A stretch of 64,000 nt of DNA from Chloroflexota bacterium. GTDB lineage: Bacteria > Chloroflexota > UBA11872. The position numbers and the translations under genes are program-made. Positions 26,708-36,199 of the stretch are shown piece by piece (position 1 is the stretch's first letter; each line of letters starts with the position of its first letter). The notes beneath the pieces were generated by a model. It did no database searches and was not told the origin of the DNA. It saw only the letters and a list, made by a program, of their open reading frames with translations. Where the stretch lies: NCBI GenBank assembly GCA_022825895.1, contig JAJDVX010000010.1, forward strand, positions 62,001-126,000, given 5' to 3'.

Positions 26708-28186
26708 CTACGAACTGTCCCGGCGGTTGAGGTCGGGCCTGATCTGGTCGGGCAGGAGTTGCGGGCGTCCCGCGACAAGGAGTTGGCCGTCCACGAACCC
26801 CTCCGGGCGGTTGCGTAGCTGGTCCAGCATGCGCCGGCGCCAGAGGGCCACGCGGGGTGCGGCGGCCGGGTCGTTTGCGGCGTTGTGGAGCTCGTGCGGG
26901 TCGCGAGCCAGGTCGAAGAAATGCTCCTGGCCGTCCTCGGGATACCAGATGTACTTCTCGCGGCCGTCGGTCAGGTACTGGTGGCCCGGGGCGTACTCCG
27001 ACCAGCGCGCGCTGCCGCGTCCCATGCGTCTGCCGTTGTGCTCGCCGTGCAGGTAGGGGCGCCAGGCCGGCCGTTCTCCGCGGGCCAGCGGGACGACGCT
27101 GCGGCCGTCCACGGAGTCCGGAATCGCGACGCCCGCCGCGTCCAGCAGGGTAGGCATGACGTCCTGGAGGCCGACCGGCTGATCGATCACGGAGCCCTGT
27201 TGCGGTTCGAGCCAGTCGGGGAGCCGCAGGATGAAGGGGATGTTGGCGGAGGGCTGATGCGCCCAGGTCTTGCGGAATAGGTTGTGGTCGCCCAGCATCT
27301 CGCCGTGGTCGCTGGTGTAGAGCACGACGGTGTCCCGCCACATGCCGGCGGCGGAGAGCGCGCGAAAGACGCGGTTGACCTGGTCGTCGATGTGATTGAC
27401 AAGCCCGTAGTAGGCGGCGCGCATGCGGCGCATCCAGGCGTCGGGCAAGTTGATATCGACGGGCTGGATGTTGAGGCCGAGGTTGGGTTGGTCGAACTGC
27501 CTGGCCCAGTCGCCGATGAAGGGCTCGGGGATGTCGTCGGCGCGGGCCATGTAGCGGTCGAAGTACAGCTTGGGCGGAGTGAAGGGCGGGTGCGGATCGA
27601 CCACTGAGATCCACAAGAAGAGCGGGGACTCGGGGTCGCGCTTCTGGATGAGCTTGAGCGATTCGTTGGCGCACCAGGTGGTGAGGTCGTAGCCCTCGGG
27701 CAGGTGGCTGGGACGGGCGTTGAAGGAGTTGGTCTCGACGCCGTGCAACTTGCCGGCCAAGACTTCGCGGCGGCCCTGGGCGTTGAGCCAGTCGGCGTAG
27801 TCGTTGCCGTCGCGCTGGCTGTTGGCGACGAGCATGTGTTGAAAGCCGAAGCGCTTGCGGTCCGGGTGCCAGTGGGTCTTGCCGATGAGCTCGGTCTGAT
27901 AGCCGGCGTCTGCAAGCGTGGAGGCGATGGAGTGGCGGAGGTTCCATTGGTAGCCGCCGTAGAAGCCGACCATCCCGTTGGTGACGGGGGCCTGACCCGA
28001 GAGGATGACGCGGCGCGCGGGGATGCAGGTTGGCGACTCGCTGAACGCCGAGCGGAACCAAGCGCCGTTGCCGGCCAGGTAGTCGAGGTTGGGGGTGCGG
28101 AGGACGGGATGGCCGTCGATACCCAGGGCGTCGGCGCGTTGCTGGTCGGAGGTGATGAGAAGGATGTGCGGGCGGCGGCGGGGCAT
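26708..28186 (-). CDS. sulfatase with canonical C-x-P-x-R motif
   Basis: A 492-residue sulfatase. It begins MPRRRPHILLITSDQQRADAL, with the first metal-binding Asp in TSDQQRAD, and the formylglycine motif is C54-I-P-A-R58, intact. Further features are VVDPHPPF and VLYTSDHGEMLGDHNL, the latter giving the second metal Asp/His. It hydrolyses sulfate esters of sugars or other alcohols after Cys is converted to formylglycine; no maturase gene is in the window. No signal peptide. The neighbouring sulfatase stops 5 bp upstream, so they are co-transcribed. Confidence 0.95.
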   Translation of the reverse strand: MPRRRPHILLITSDQQRADALGIDGHPVLRTPNLDYLAGNGAWFRSAFSESPTCIPARRVILSGQAPVTNGMVGFYGGYQWNLRHSIASTLADAGYQTELIGKTHWHPDRKRFGFQHMLVANSQRDGNDYADWLNAQGRREVLAGKLHGVETNSFNARPSHLPEGYDLTTWCANESLKLIQKRDPESPLFLWISVVDPHPPFTPPKLYFDRYMARADDIPEPFIGDWARQFDQPNLGLNIQPVDINLPDAWMRRMRAAYYGLVNHIDDQVNRVFRALSAAGMWRDTVVLYTSDHGEMLGDHNLFRKTWAHQPSANIPFILRLPDWLEPQQGSVIDQPVGLQDVMPTLLDAAGVAIPDSVDGRSVVPLARGERPAWRPYLHGEHNGRRMGRGSARWSEYAPGHQYLTDGREKYIWYPEDGQEHFFDLARDPHELHNAANDPAAAPRVALWRRRMLDQLRNRPEGFVDGQLLVAGRPQLLPDQIRPDLNRRDSS

Positions 28187-28191
28187 GGCGC

Positions 28192-29634
28192 TCAGGCGCT
28201 CACCTGGTTGGTTGAAGGTTGTAGCTGTTCCGGGCGGAGTTCGTGCTGCCCGGCGACCAGGCGGCCGTCGCTGACGAAACCTTCGGGGCGAGCGGCGAGT
28301 TCGCCGATGAGGCGCTGACGCCAGACGGCCACGCGCTCGCTTGCGTCGGCGTCGTCGACAGCGTTGTGCATTTCGAGTGGATCGGCGTCGAGATCGAAGA
28401 ACTGTTCCTCGCCGGTTTGGGTGTACCAGATCAGCTTGTGGTGACCGTCGGTGACCCACTGGTTGCCCTGGTCGGGCTCGTAGCAGGCGGTGTGCTCGCC
28501 GTGGAGGTAGTCGCGCCAGGCGGGTGAGTCACCACGCATGAAGGGTAGGACGCTGACGCCGTCGACGGATTCGGGAATCGGAGCGCCTGCGACGTCGAGG
28601 ATGGTGGGCATGACGTCCTGGAGACCGACGGGGCGCTCGATGGTCAAGCCGGCGGTGCAGTTCATCCACTCGGGGGCGCGGGCGAGGAACGGGACGCGGA
28701 TGGAGGCCTCGTAGGGCCAGGTTTTGCGAAAGAGGTTGTGGTCGCCGAGCATCTCGCCGTGGTCGCTGGTGAAGAGCACGAAGGTGTCGTCCAGCAGGCC
28801 GCTTTCGCGGAAGCCCTTGAGCAGGCGCGAGACCTGGTCGTCGACGTGGTTGACGAGGCCGTAGTAGCCGGCGCGGCAGCGGTGGAGGTCGTCTTCGCGG
28901 AGGCGCATGACGGAGGCGTCGGGGTTGAGGCCGGGAGGCGGCGCATCAAGTTGGGGCGCCCAGTCGCCGACGTAAGGCTCGGGAAGGTCCATCGACTCGT
29001 AGCGTTCCCAGTAGACGAGCGGAGGGGTTAGCGGCGGGTGCGGGTCGACGAAGGAGACCCAGAGGAAGAACGGGGCGTCGGGGTCGCGCTGGCCGATGAA
29101 GCGGAGAGCCTCGTTGACGCACCAGGTGGTGTGGGAGAAGCGTTCGTCGAGATGGCTGGGGCGTCCCACCCAGCCGTTGGTGGAGACGCCATGGGCCAGA
29201 CCCATCTCCAGCGACGTGGCGCCGTTATCGGCCAGCCATTCGGCGTAGTCGTTGTTGTCGCGCTGGCTGTCGGCCCAGACCATGTTGTCGAAGCCGTAGC
29301 GCTTGCGTTGCGGGTACATGTGGAGCTTGCCGACGAGTTGCGTCTGGTAGCCGGCCCTTGAAAGCTCGCCGGGCAGCGAGTGGTCGAGCGCCCAGCCGAC
29401 GCCGCCGTAGAAGCCGACCATGCCGTGGTTGTAGGGCTGCATGCCGGAGAGCATGGTGCGGCGGGCGCCGATGCAGGACGGGACTTCGGCGTAGGCGCGG
29501 GTGAAGTTGGTCCCGCTGGCGGCCAGGAAGTCGAGGTTGGGCGTTGCCAGCGGGTCGGCGCCGTTGATGCTGAGGGCATCGCCTCGCTGCTGGTCGGTGG
29601 TGATGAAAATGATGTGCGGGCGGCGATCAGCCAA
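28192..29634 (-). CDS. sulfatase with variant C-x-G-x-R motif
   Basis: A 480-residue sulfatase, clearly a paralogue of the downstream one: same MADRRPHIIFITTDQQRGDAL opening, FVDPHPPLTPPLVYWERY, and VLFTSDHGEMLGDHNLFRKTW. Its formylglycine motif is C54-I-G-A-R58, with Gly in place of the usual Pro. The start is a TTG (29634); no in-frame ATG fits. It heads a minus-strand run of four genes down to 21764. Substrate unknown, likely a sulfated sugar (inference). Confidence 0.9.
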   Translation of the reverse strand: MADRRPHIIFITTDQQRGDALSINGADPLATPNLDFLAASGTNFTRAYAEVPSCIGARRTMLSGMQPYNHGMVGFYGGVGWALDHSLPGELSRAGYQTQLVGKLHMYPQRKRYGFDNMVWADSQRDNNDYAEWLADNGATSLEMGLAHGVSTNGWVGRPSHLDERFSHTTWCVNEALRFIGQRDPDAPFFLWVSFVDPHPPLTPPLVYWERYESMDLPEPYVGDWAPQLDAPPPGLNPDASVMRLREDDLHRCRAGYYGLVNHVDDQVSRLLKGFRESGLLDDTFVLFTSDHGEMLGDHNLFRKTWPYEASIRVPFLARAPEWMNCTAGLTIERPVGLQDVMPTILDVAGAPIPESVDGVSVLPFMRGDSPAWRDYLHGEHTACYEPDQGNQWVTDGHHKLIWYTQTGEEQFFDLDADPLEMHNAVDDADASERVAVWRQRLIGELAARPEGFVSDGRLVAGQHELRPEQLQPSTNQVSA

Positions 29635-29804
29635 GGCGCGGAACCCTGTTCAGCGGACGCGGGGTGATTATCGCGCACGGATGGGCGGCGGGGAGGTCCA
29701 GACGCTGCACCGCCTGTATCGGTGTAGCTGCCGCGGACGGCGGGGTGGGCGGATTGGACATATAGTCAGCGACAGGGTCGGGGTTCGTCTGAGGAGCGGC
29801 GGTG

Positions 29805-31379
29805 ATGGCTGAGCTACTTCCGGGGCGAGTGCCGCCGTTCGACGTCGCCGCCGGGTATCACCCGATCATGGACTACCGGTTCGTGAGCGCCGGGCAACCG
29901 CGGTGGGTTGGGGCGGACGGCAAGCCGATTCACTATTGGGAGACGGCGGATCCGGATCAGATTCGCGCGGAGCACGCGAACGTGCCGCGCGGGATCGAGT
30001 TGCGGGCGCAGCCGGCCGAACGGTCGGAATTGATCCTGACGTGCACCGAGCCGTGGGAGTACAACAACGGCGGTCCGGCGATCATTCGCGAGGGCGGGCT
30101 GTACCGCATGTGGTACCACGCGATCGCGCCGGACCACTGGGACCCGGAGATCGCGCCGTCGCTGGGTTGGGGGCCCGACTGGGGCGGGTTCGTCTGTTAC
30201 GCGGAATCTGACGATGGGTTCGAGTGGCGCAAGCCGGATTGCGGCCAGTACGCGTGGCAGGGGCAGGACGCCACGAACATCGTGTTTGGCCGAGAACTGG
30301 CGGGCGAGCCGGGAATTCATGGGGAGTCGGTGTTCCTGGACCCACAGGCGCCGGCGCACGAGCGGTTCAAGTGCTTCTACATGGGACGGCTCTCGAAGGA
30401 CGTCATTACTCAGTGGGCGCGGGAGCATCCGGAGCGGGTGGACCCGTGGATTGCCGAGCATCCCGATCGCGGATTCTTCGTGGCGACTTCGCCGGACGGG
30501 ATCCGATGGACGCCGCATCCGGAGCCGGTGGTGATCTTCATCAGCGACACCATGAACGTGGTGGACTGGAACGCGGAGCGGGAGAGCTACGTGTGGTACT
30601 CGCGGGGCTGGTCGTGGGACCGGCGCACGATTGCGCGGGCCGAGTCGCGCGATTTCTTTGCCTGGCCGCTGCCGGAGCAGGCGTTGACCACGCCGCCGGA
30701 TGACCTGGCGTTCACGGACATCTATACCAACGGCAAGGTGACCTATCCGGGCGATCCGTCCACGCACATCATGTTCCCGACGCTGTACGATCGGGCGCTT
30801 GACACGACATCGCTGGCGGTTGCGACGAGCTCGGACGATGTCGTGTGGAACTGGGTGCCGGGCGGTCCGGTTTTGGAACCGGGGGCCGAGGGCACGTTCG
30901 ACTCGGGCTGCCTGTTTGGGTGCAAGGGCCTGGTGGAGTTGGCGGGCGACCGGATTGGAACGCCGTATACGGGGAATGACCTGCCGCACAAGTACCCGCG
31001 ACAGAATCTGCAGAGCGCCACGGCGTATGCCACGTGGGGTCGCGGGCGGATTGCAGGGTTGGTTGCGGAGGGGGATGGAGAGTTCGCGACGCCGCAGATG
31101 CTGCTGCAGGGGCGAGAGGTACGGCTGAACGTGAAGACGGCGGCCGACGGCGAGGTCCGGGTTACGGCGCTGGAGCGCGGGCCGGGGTGGACGTCGCGGC
31201 CGGGACATGGCGCCTGGATCGAGGTGGGCGAGAGCCGGTCGATCCAGGGCGATCACCTGGGCGTGCCGGTGGACTGGAACGGGAGCCAGTCGTTGCCGCT
31301 CTCGAGGCACGGACCGGTGGTTCTTCAGTTCAAGCTGCGGAAGGCGACGCTGTTTGGATTCGAGGTGACGGGCATATGA
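29805..31379 (+). CDS. beta-propeller glycosidase-like protein, paralogue B
   Basis: A 524-residue protein from ATG 29805 (GAGGAGCGG upstream). Blade-type segments include RMWYHAIAPDHW, YAESDDGFEWRKPD, VATSPDGIRWTPH and FDSGCLFGCKGL, in the style of GH32/GH43/GH130-like propellers. The C-terminal 110 residues are a beta-sandwich-like domain (REVRLNVKTAADGEVRVTALE). No signal peptide. Its stop overlaps the ATG of the 2-hydroxyacid dehydrogenase gene (ATGA), so the two are coupled. Substrate unknown. It shares the S-x-DG-x-x-W pattern with the two other paralogues of the locus. Confidence 0.75.
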   Translation: MAELLPGRVPPFDVAAGYHPIMDYRFVSAGQPRWVGADGKPIHYWETADPDQIRAEHANVPRGIELRAQPAERSELILTCTEPWEYNNGGPAIIREGGLYRMWYHAIAPDHWDPEIAPSLGWGPDWGGFVCYAESDDGFEWRKPDCGQYAWQGQDATNIVFGRELAGEPGIHGESVFLDPQAPAHERFKCFYMGRLSKDVITQWAREHPERVDPWIAEHPDRGFFVATSPDGIRWTPHPEPVVIFISDTMNVVDWNAERESYVWYSRGWSWDRRTIARAESRDFFAWPLPEQALTTPPDDLAFTDIYTNGKVTYPGDPSTHIMFPTLYDRALDTTSLAVATSSDDVVWNWVPGGPVLEPGAEGTFDSGCLFGCKGLVELAGDRIGTPYTGNDLPHKYPRQNLQSATAYATWGRGRIAGLVAEGDGEFATPQMLLQGREVRLNVKTAADGEVRVTALERGPGWTSRPGHGAWIEVGESRSIQGDHLGVPVDWNGSQSLPLSRHGPVVLQFKLRKATLFGFEVTGI

Positions 31380-32332
31380 AGATTGTGATTGGAACCGGTC
31401 AATTCGGCGAGGACTACGCGGAGCAGCTGGGGGCGCGCTTTCCCGGGGTCACGTTCAGCATGGCCCTGACCGATCCGGACGAGGTGCACGAGATCGTGGA
31501 TGCGGATGCGTTCCTGGGGTGGCCGGAGCCCGAAGCGATAGCCGCGGCGCAGCGGCTGCGCTGGATTCACGTGCCGGGGATGGGGATCAACAACACGATG
31601 CTCAGCCCGGGCATTGCCGAGTCCGGGATCGTGGTGACGAATTCGCCGGGGGCGCACACGAGTCCGATCGCGGACCACGTGATGTTTTTCGTGCTGTCGC
31701 TGGCGCACCAGGGGCGGCGGCTGATGGACGATCAGCGGGCTCGGCGCTGGGACACCGGGTCGTACGAGCGCCAGCTGCGCGACCTTGACGGCTCTTCCAT
31801 GTTGCTGATCGGGCTGGGCGGCATTGGGCGCGCCGTGTTTCAGCGGGCGCAGAGCTTTGGGATGCAGGTGTCGGCGATCGATCCGACACCGACGGACGTG
31901 CCGGCGGGCATTCGCGAGATTGGCGGTGTTGAGCGGCTGGATGAACTGCTGGCCGAGACCGACTGGCTGGTCGTGACCGTTCCCATAACCCCGGGCACGC
32001 GGAACATGATCGACGCCCGACGGATCGGGCTGCTGAAGCAGGGCGCCGCGGTGATCGTGATATCGCGCGGCGGAATCGTGGACGAGGACGCGCTGGCGGA
32101 GGCATTGTGCTCGGGTCGCCTGTCCGGGGCCGGGCTGGATGCGACGGCAACGGAGCCGTTGCCCGCGGAGAGTCCGCTGTGGGACATGGACAACGTGCTG
32201 ATTTCGCCGCACTGCTCGGGGGTTACACCGAGCATGTGGAAGCAACGGCAGCAAACGCTGGAGGACCAGGTGCAGCGCTTCTTGGAGGGACGACCGCTGG
32301 CGTTTGTGTGCGATCTGGAGCGGGGGTATTAG
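31376..32332 (+). CDS. D-2-hydroxyacid dehydrogenase
   Basis: A 318-residue member of the D-isomer-specific 2-hydroxyacid dehydrogenase family. It starts MKIVIGTGQFGEDY, has the NAD motif GLGGIG (near residue 145), a following aspartate in AIDPTP, and the catalytic Arg in ISRGGIVDE, Glu in LDATATEPL and His in ISPHCSG. The frame stays open upstream inside the preceding gene, but the ATG at 31376, overlapping the TGA at 31377, is the natural start. It probably acts on an acid derived from the carbohydrate handled by the neighbouring proteins (inference). Confidence 0.93.
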   Translation: MKIVIGTGQFGEDYAEQLGARFPGVTFSMALTDPDEVHEIVDADAFLGWPEPEAIAAAQRLRWIHVPGMGINNTMLSPGIAESGIVVTNSPGAHTSPIADHVMFFVLSLAHQGRRLMDDQRARRWDTGSYERQLRDLDGSSMLLIGLGGIGRAVFQRAQSFGMQVSAIDPTPTDVPAGIREIGGVERLDELLAETDWLVVTVPITPGTRNMIDARRIGLLKQGAAVIVISRGGIVDEDALAEALCSGRLSGAGLDATATEPLPAESPLWDMDNVLISPHCSGVTPSMWKQRQQTLEDQVQRFLEGRPLAFVCDLERGY

Positions 32333-32675
32333 GCCAGGAGCGGCGCGTTGCCCTCGTGGGTGAGTGAATCAGACGCCTTGCACGCCAATCGAGGCTGCGA
32401 CTTTACATAAGACGAGACAGCACGAGTTGGTGCTTGCGTGCCGGCGGATTCCCGGGGCGTTGGGGCGACGCCGGTGCTGACGCATGCTGGATTTGCCGTG
32501 CATGTCGGCCATCAACCCCAAGCACCGAAGTGAGCCTGAGATCCTGTCCCACAATAACGTCGCCGGGTGGCTCGGCGAGAGACTGGCCTTTCCAGCACGG
32601 CGAGAGTTTCAGCCAGGCGTTGCGGTTGGCAGCAAGCGCTCAAGGATTGACCCCGGCGATCCGAGCATTCTCGGC
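32333..32675. other. intergenic stretch without recognisable gene
   Basis: A 343-bp gap lies between two convergently transcribed genes. Short ORFs on both strands (for instance 32434-32691) have no recognisable protein character. I see no tRNA, and no copy of the palindromic repeat family. It could be a decayed gene; this cannot be supported further. Confidence 0.4.
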
Positions 32676-34172
32676 CTACGAGAGGGCGTAGGCGTAGAGG
32701 CGGGCTGCGCCGTAGAGCCAGAAGCGGAGTTTGACCTGGCCGCCGCCGAGATCGGACAGGTTCTTGCCGTTCCAGGACACGGGCCGGCGCAGGCCGTCGA
32801 TGAAGATGTCGTCGGAGTCCCGGCGGGTGAAGCCGTCCAGGGGCTGGTTGGTGTCGGGGTCGAGGATTTCGACTTCGATCCAGCTGCGGTTCTGGCGGAC
32901 GTCGCCGACGTTGAGGGTGAGGTTCGTGAGACCGGCCGAATCAATAGGCGTGGTCGTGGCGTGGCCGGGGGTTTCGCGGTCGGGGGTTTCGAGGCAGGTG
33001 AAGCCGTCCTCGCGGAGGGTGGCGAGACCCATGCGCACGACGCGCCCGGAGCCGCTGCCGGAGCCGCCGTATTCGACGCCCGGGATGAAGTTCTCGGGCG
33101 GCCAGGTGGTGAAGTCCTCGGCGGCACCGCCGTAGTACAGGTAGATGGTGCCGTCCTTGACGACAGGCTTGTCGGAGATGACGAGCAGGCCGCCGTCCCA
33201 CTCGGTGTGGGCGCCGCGCGGGATGGTGGGCTGGTGGGGGTTTACGCGTTCGAAGTTGGCGCCGTCCGAGCTCACGGCCAGGCGAATGTCGCCTCCGTAC
33301 ATGCCGTAGAGCCCATAGTCGCTGGGTACGTACCAGCCGTACTCGTAGGCCATGATCCAGGCGCCGCCGTACGGGCCCATCATGACGTGATGGTCTTCTT
33401 CCTCGAGGCCGTCGTTGGGTGAAATCAGCGGGTTTTCTTCGGCTTCGCGGAAGTTCTCGATGTCGGGACCATAAGCCAGGAATTTGGCTCGGCCCTGGGA
33501 CGGGTTTCGCTTGGCGAATTGCTTCTGGTGGGGCTCGTCAATGTCGACCATCCACTGGTAGACGAATTTGAAACGCCGGCTTGGATCGGGGTCCTGATCG
33601 TCACGGACCAGAACGCCGACGTCTGGCGGTCGTCCACCCCAGCGCGGAAGCAGGATTCGCTCGCCGGTGGTCCAGTTGATGCCGTCCGGGGAAAAGATGG
33701 CACGGGCGCCGTGCTCGCTGTAGGCGGGTTCCCCGACGTAGCTGTGGAGGCGCTTGATGCCCTTGTAGCGCTTGTTGGGGTCGGGCTCGGCGTCGTCCTT
33801 GATGACTGGGCCGCGGCCTTCGATGACGATGTTGTTTTGCTTACTGCCCTTGTACTCGAACATCCCCAGGTTGGGCTTGTGCCAATTGACGCCGTCCTCG
33901 CTTATGGCGTACCCGGTGGCCCACCAGCTGGCGCCGCCCATGTCGGAGCCGGCGTACCAGGCCTTGAAGAGCTTGTCCTCTTCGTCGTAGATGACGCTTT
34001 GGGAGGACCAGGGGGCGCAGTGGGTGGAGTCCCACTCGTGGATGTCGCCGAGCGGGAGCACGGGGTTGAGCGGGTGCTTTTCGGCCTTGCAGACGGCCCG
34101 GACGACGTTGTGGCGGGACTCCACACGGTCGAGGAGGAGGAAGCCATCGGTGCTGGCTGGGTTGGCGCTCAT
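32676..34172 (-). CDS. beta-propeller glycosidase-like protein, paralogue C
   Basis: A 498-residue protein from the ATG at 34172 (AAGGA upstream), the best match to paralogue B in this locus. Shared features are AISEDGVNWHKPNLGMFEYK and FSPDGINWTTGERILLPRWGG in the propeller. A C-terminal beta-sandwich segment SWIEVEILDPDTNQPLDGF ends the protein. No signal peptide is present; a longer ORF start at 34244 is not supported. Conserved acids suggest a five-bladed propeller glycosidase, but I could not place it in a GH family. The ABC importer genes follow upstream on the same strand. Confidence 0.75.
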   Translation of the reverse strand: MSANPASTDGFLLLDRVESRHNVVRAVCKAEKHPLNPVLPLGDIHEWDSTHCAPWSSQSVIYDEEDKLFKAWYAGSDMGGASWWATGYAISEDGVNWHKPNLGMFEYKGSKQNNIVIEGRGPVIKDDAEPDPNKRYKGIKRLHSYVGEPAYSEHGARAIFSPDGINWTTGERILLPRWGGRPPDVGVLVRDDQDPDPSRRFKFVYQWMVDIDEPHQKQFAKRNPSQGRAKFLAYGPDIENFREAEENPLISPNDGLEEEDHHVMMGPYGGAWIMAYEYGWYVPSDYGLYGMYGGDIRLAVSSDGANFERVNPHQPTIPRGAHTEWDGGLLVISDKPVVKDGTIYLYYGGAAEDFTTWPPENFIPGVEYGGSGSGSGRVVRMGLATLREDGFTCLETPDRETPGHATTTPIDSAGLTNLTLNVGDVRQNRSWIEVEILDPDTNQPLDGFTRRDSDDIFIDGLRRPVSWNGKNLSDLGGGQVKLRFWLYGAARLYAYALS

Positions 34173-34293
34173 GTGGAGTCCTTCGACGCTGAACACTGGC
34201 CGATGCTCAGGATAGACAGCCCGGAAGTCCGGCGCGACCAGCACGCGCCCTTCACGATGTCTGCTGAGGCGAGGCTCGTTTGGACGGGGTGCG

Positions 34294-35169
34294 TTAGCCC
34301 TTGATGCCGGTCAGCGCGATGCCGCGGATGAACTGCTTTTGGGCCAGGAAGAAGGCCACGATCATCGGCACAATCAGCAGCATGGCGCCGGCCATGAGGA
34401 GATGGTATTCGGTGCCGAACCTGGAGACGAAGAACTTAAGGCCTACCGCAAGTGTGAGATTCTCGGTTCGCAGGAGATAGATCAACGGCTCCAGGAAGTC
34501 ATTCCAGCGGTTCATGAACGAGAAGACCGCAATGGTCGCGATGGCAGGCACCGAAAGTGGGATGACGACCTTGCGGAGGATCTGGAGGTGGGAAGCGCCG
34601 TCGATACGAGCCGCGTCGTCGAGCTCGCGCGGCAGCGTGAGGAAGAACTGTCGCATGATGAAGATGTAGAACGGCGTCCCGAAGAGACGTGGGATTAGCA
34701 ACGGCCACAACGTATCAATCATGTCCAGGCGGTGGAAGATGAGCCAGCGCGGGATCAGTGTCACGGCACCCGGGAGCATCATCGTGGCCAGGACGCCGAT
34801 AAAGAGCTTGTCGCGTGCCGCGAAGCGGGTGCGCGCGAAGCCGTAGGCGACTGAAACGCTTGTGATCGTTTCGGCGACCACGCTGAACGCTACGACAATG
34901 ATCGAATTCTTCATCCATGACCAAGTCGGTCCGTTCTGCCACATGATGGAGTAGTTTTCCCAGACCGGCGGCAAGGGAACGATGATCGGCGGGACGACGT
35001 AGAGGTCGGATTCCTTCGTCAGCGAGGTTCGTAGCATGAAGAACACGGGGTACATATAGACAAATGAGCCGCCGACCACGATGAGATAAAGAAGGAAACG
35101 GCGCGCCCAGCGGAAAGTGCGCAACACGATCGGCCGTCGCCGCCCTGCTTCGGCCGTAGTCGCCGTCAT
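34294..35169 (-). CDS. ABC sugar transporter permease (MalG-type)
   Basis: A 291-residue inner-membrane permease with six hydrophobic segments and the EAA loop with conserved Gly (ELDDAARIDGASHLQILRKVVIPLSVPAI). This is the binding-protein-dependent CUT1 (MalG) type that imports oligosaccharides. The cytoplasmic ATP-binding subunit contacts that loop; none is encoded in the window. The ATG at 35169 follows the TAG of the partner permease without a gap. Typical length for the family is about 275-295. Confidence 0.95.
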   Translation of the reverse strand: MTATTAEAGRRRPIVLRTFRWARRFLLYLIVVGGSFVYMYPVFFMLRTSLTKESDLYVVPPIIVPLPPVWENYSIMWQNGPTWSWMKNSIIVVAFSVVAETITSVSVAYGFARTRFAARDKLFIGVLATMMLPGAVTLIPRWLIFHRLDMIDTLWPLLIPRLFGTPFYIFIMRQFFLTLPRELDDAARIDGASHLQILRKVVIPLSVPAIATIAVFSFMNRWNDFLEPLIYLLRTENLTLAVGLKFFVSRFGTEYHLLMAGAMLLIVPMIVAFFLAQKQFIRGIALTGIKG

Positions 35170-36126
35170 CTAGCCTGGCTCCTGGTATTCGTAGTAGACC
35201 CAGCGCCGTGCGCCGAGGAACTGGACAATTGTGGCCGCAAAGATGATCGCGAAGAGGATCCAGGAGATTGAGGCGGCATAGCCCATCTTGAAGGCGTTCC
35301 AGCCCATGATCCAAATATAGAGCAGGATGAACAGGGTGGCGTTGTCCGGTCCGCCTCCCGTCATCAGCAACGCCTGGGTCACCACCTGGAACGACCCGAT
35401 CACACCCAGGATCAGGCTCAGGAATATGTAGGGCGTCATCATGGGAATGGTTACGTGGCGAACTTTGGCCCACCAGCCGCCGCCATCGACTTCCGCAGCC
35501 TCATAGAGATGTTGAGGCACGCCCTGCAGGCCGGCCAGGAATATCACCATGGAGGCGCCCACGCCCCAGAAGCTCATGATGATGAGGGCCGGCATGGCCC
35601 AGGTGGTCGATGTCAGCCAGCGCGGCCCCTCAATGCCAAACCAGCCCAGCATGCCGTTGAGCGCCCCGCGCGGCGCGAACAGCCAGATCCAGATCAATGC
35701 CATGCCCACGCCGGACGTCACGGACGGGATGTAGTACATGGTGCGCCAGATCGGCATGCCCCTGACCTTCTGATTCAGAAGGCCGGCCACCGTGAACGCG
35801 ATGATTGTCGACCCGGGGACGTGAAACAGGGTGTAGAAGGCGGTGTTCCAGAGGCTCTTGCCAACCAGAGGGTCAGTGAACGCCGCCTGGTAGTTGCGGA
35901 GTCCGATGTAGGTCGGCGGACGACCCACGTCCCAGTTCAGGAACGAGATGATGAGCGCGAAAATGTAGGGTCCCAGGTCGAGCAGGATGAAGCCCACGAC
36001 CCAGGGAAAGATGAAGACCCAGCCCTCCTGGCCGGCAATCCACTTGCGAATCGCACGCCAGCGCGAAAGGCGCGCGGGCACCGTTCGCAGGCCCGTCGTC
36101 TTCGCGCTAAGGCTGCTCGACGCCAC
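35170..36126 (-). CDS. ABC sugar transporter permease (MalF-type)
   Basis: A 318-residue membrane protein with six hydrophobic segments and the EAA motif HLYEAAEVDGGGWWAKVRHVTIPMM, of CUT1 MalF type. It pairs with the MalG-type subunit to form the translocation pore. The start is a GTG at 36126 (MASSSLSAKTTG). The gene lies 121 bp after the solute-binding protein gene, with a stem-loop in the gap, and is directly followed by the MalG gene. Transport cargo is inferred from the neighbouring sulfatases and glycosidases. Confidence 0.95.
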   Translation of the reverse strand: MASSSLSAKTTGLRTVPARLSRWRAIRKWIAGQEGWVFIFPWVVGFILLDLGPYIFALIISFLNWDVGRPPTYIGLRNYQAAFTDPLVGKSLWNTAFYTLFHVPGSTIIAFTVAGLLNQKVRGMPIWRTMYYIPSVTSGVGMALIWIWLFAPRGALNGMLGWFGIEGPRWLTSTTWAMPALIIMSFWGVGASMVIFLAGLQGVPQHLYEAAEVDGGGWWAKVRHVTIPMMTPYIFLSLILGVIGSFQVVTQALLMTGGGPDNATLFILLYIWIMGWNAFKMGYAASISWILFAIIFAATIVQFLGARRWVYYEYQEPG

Positions 36127-36199
36127 GCTTCACCTCCGGGCCGGCGGCCCGTATGCCCTCGGGCAACCGAAGCCCCAAGCTTGGGATGCCCTTGGACAG

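Noticed and set aside
29761-29766. TATAGT as a -10 promoter of the propeller gene at 29805
   Set aside because: There is no convincing -35 at the proper distance, and the motif is short enough to occur by chance.
31034-31375. Upstream extension of the 2-hydroxyacid dehydrogenase gene
   Set aside because: The extension is a Gly/Arg-rich shadow of the preceding gene; the ATG at 31376 overlaps that gene's stop codon in a typical coupled arrangement.
32333-32675. Transposase or other gene remnant in the gap
   Set aside because: No stretch shows a recognisable transposase segment or inverted repeats, so I only record the gap as unexplained.
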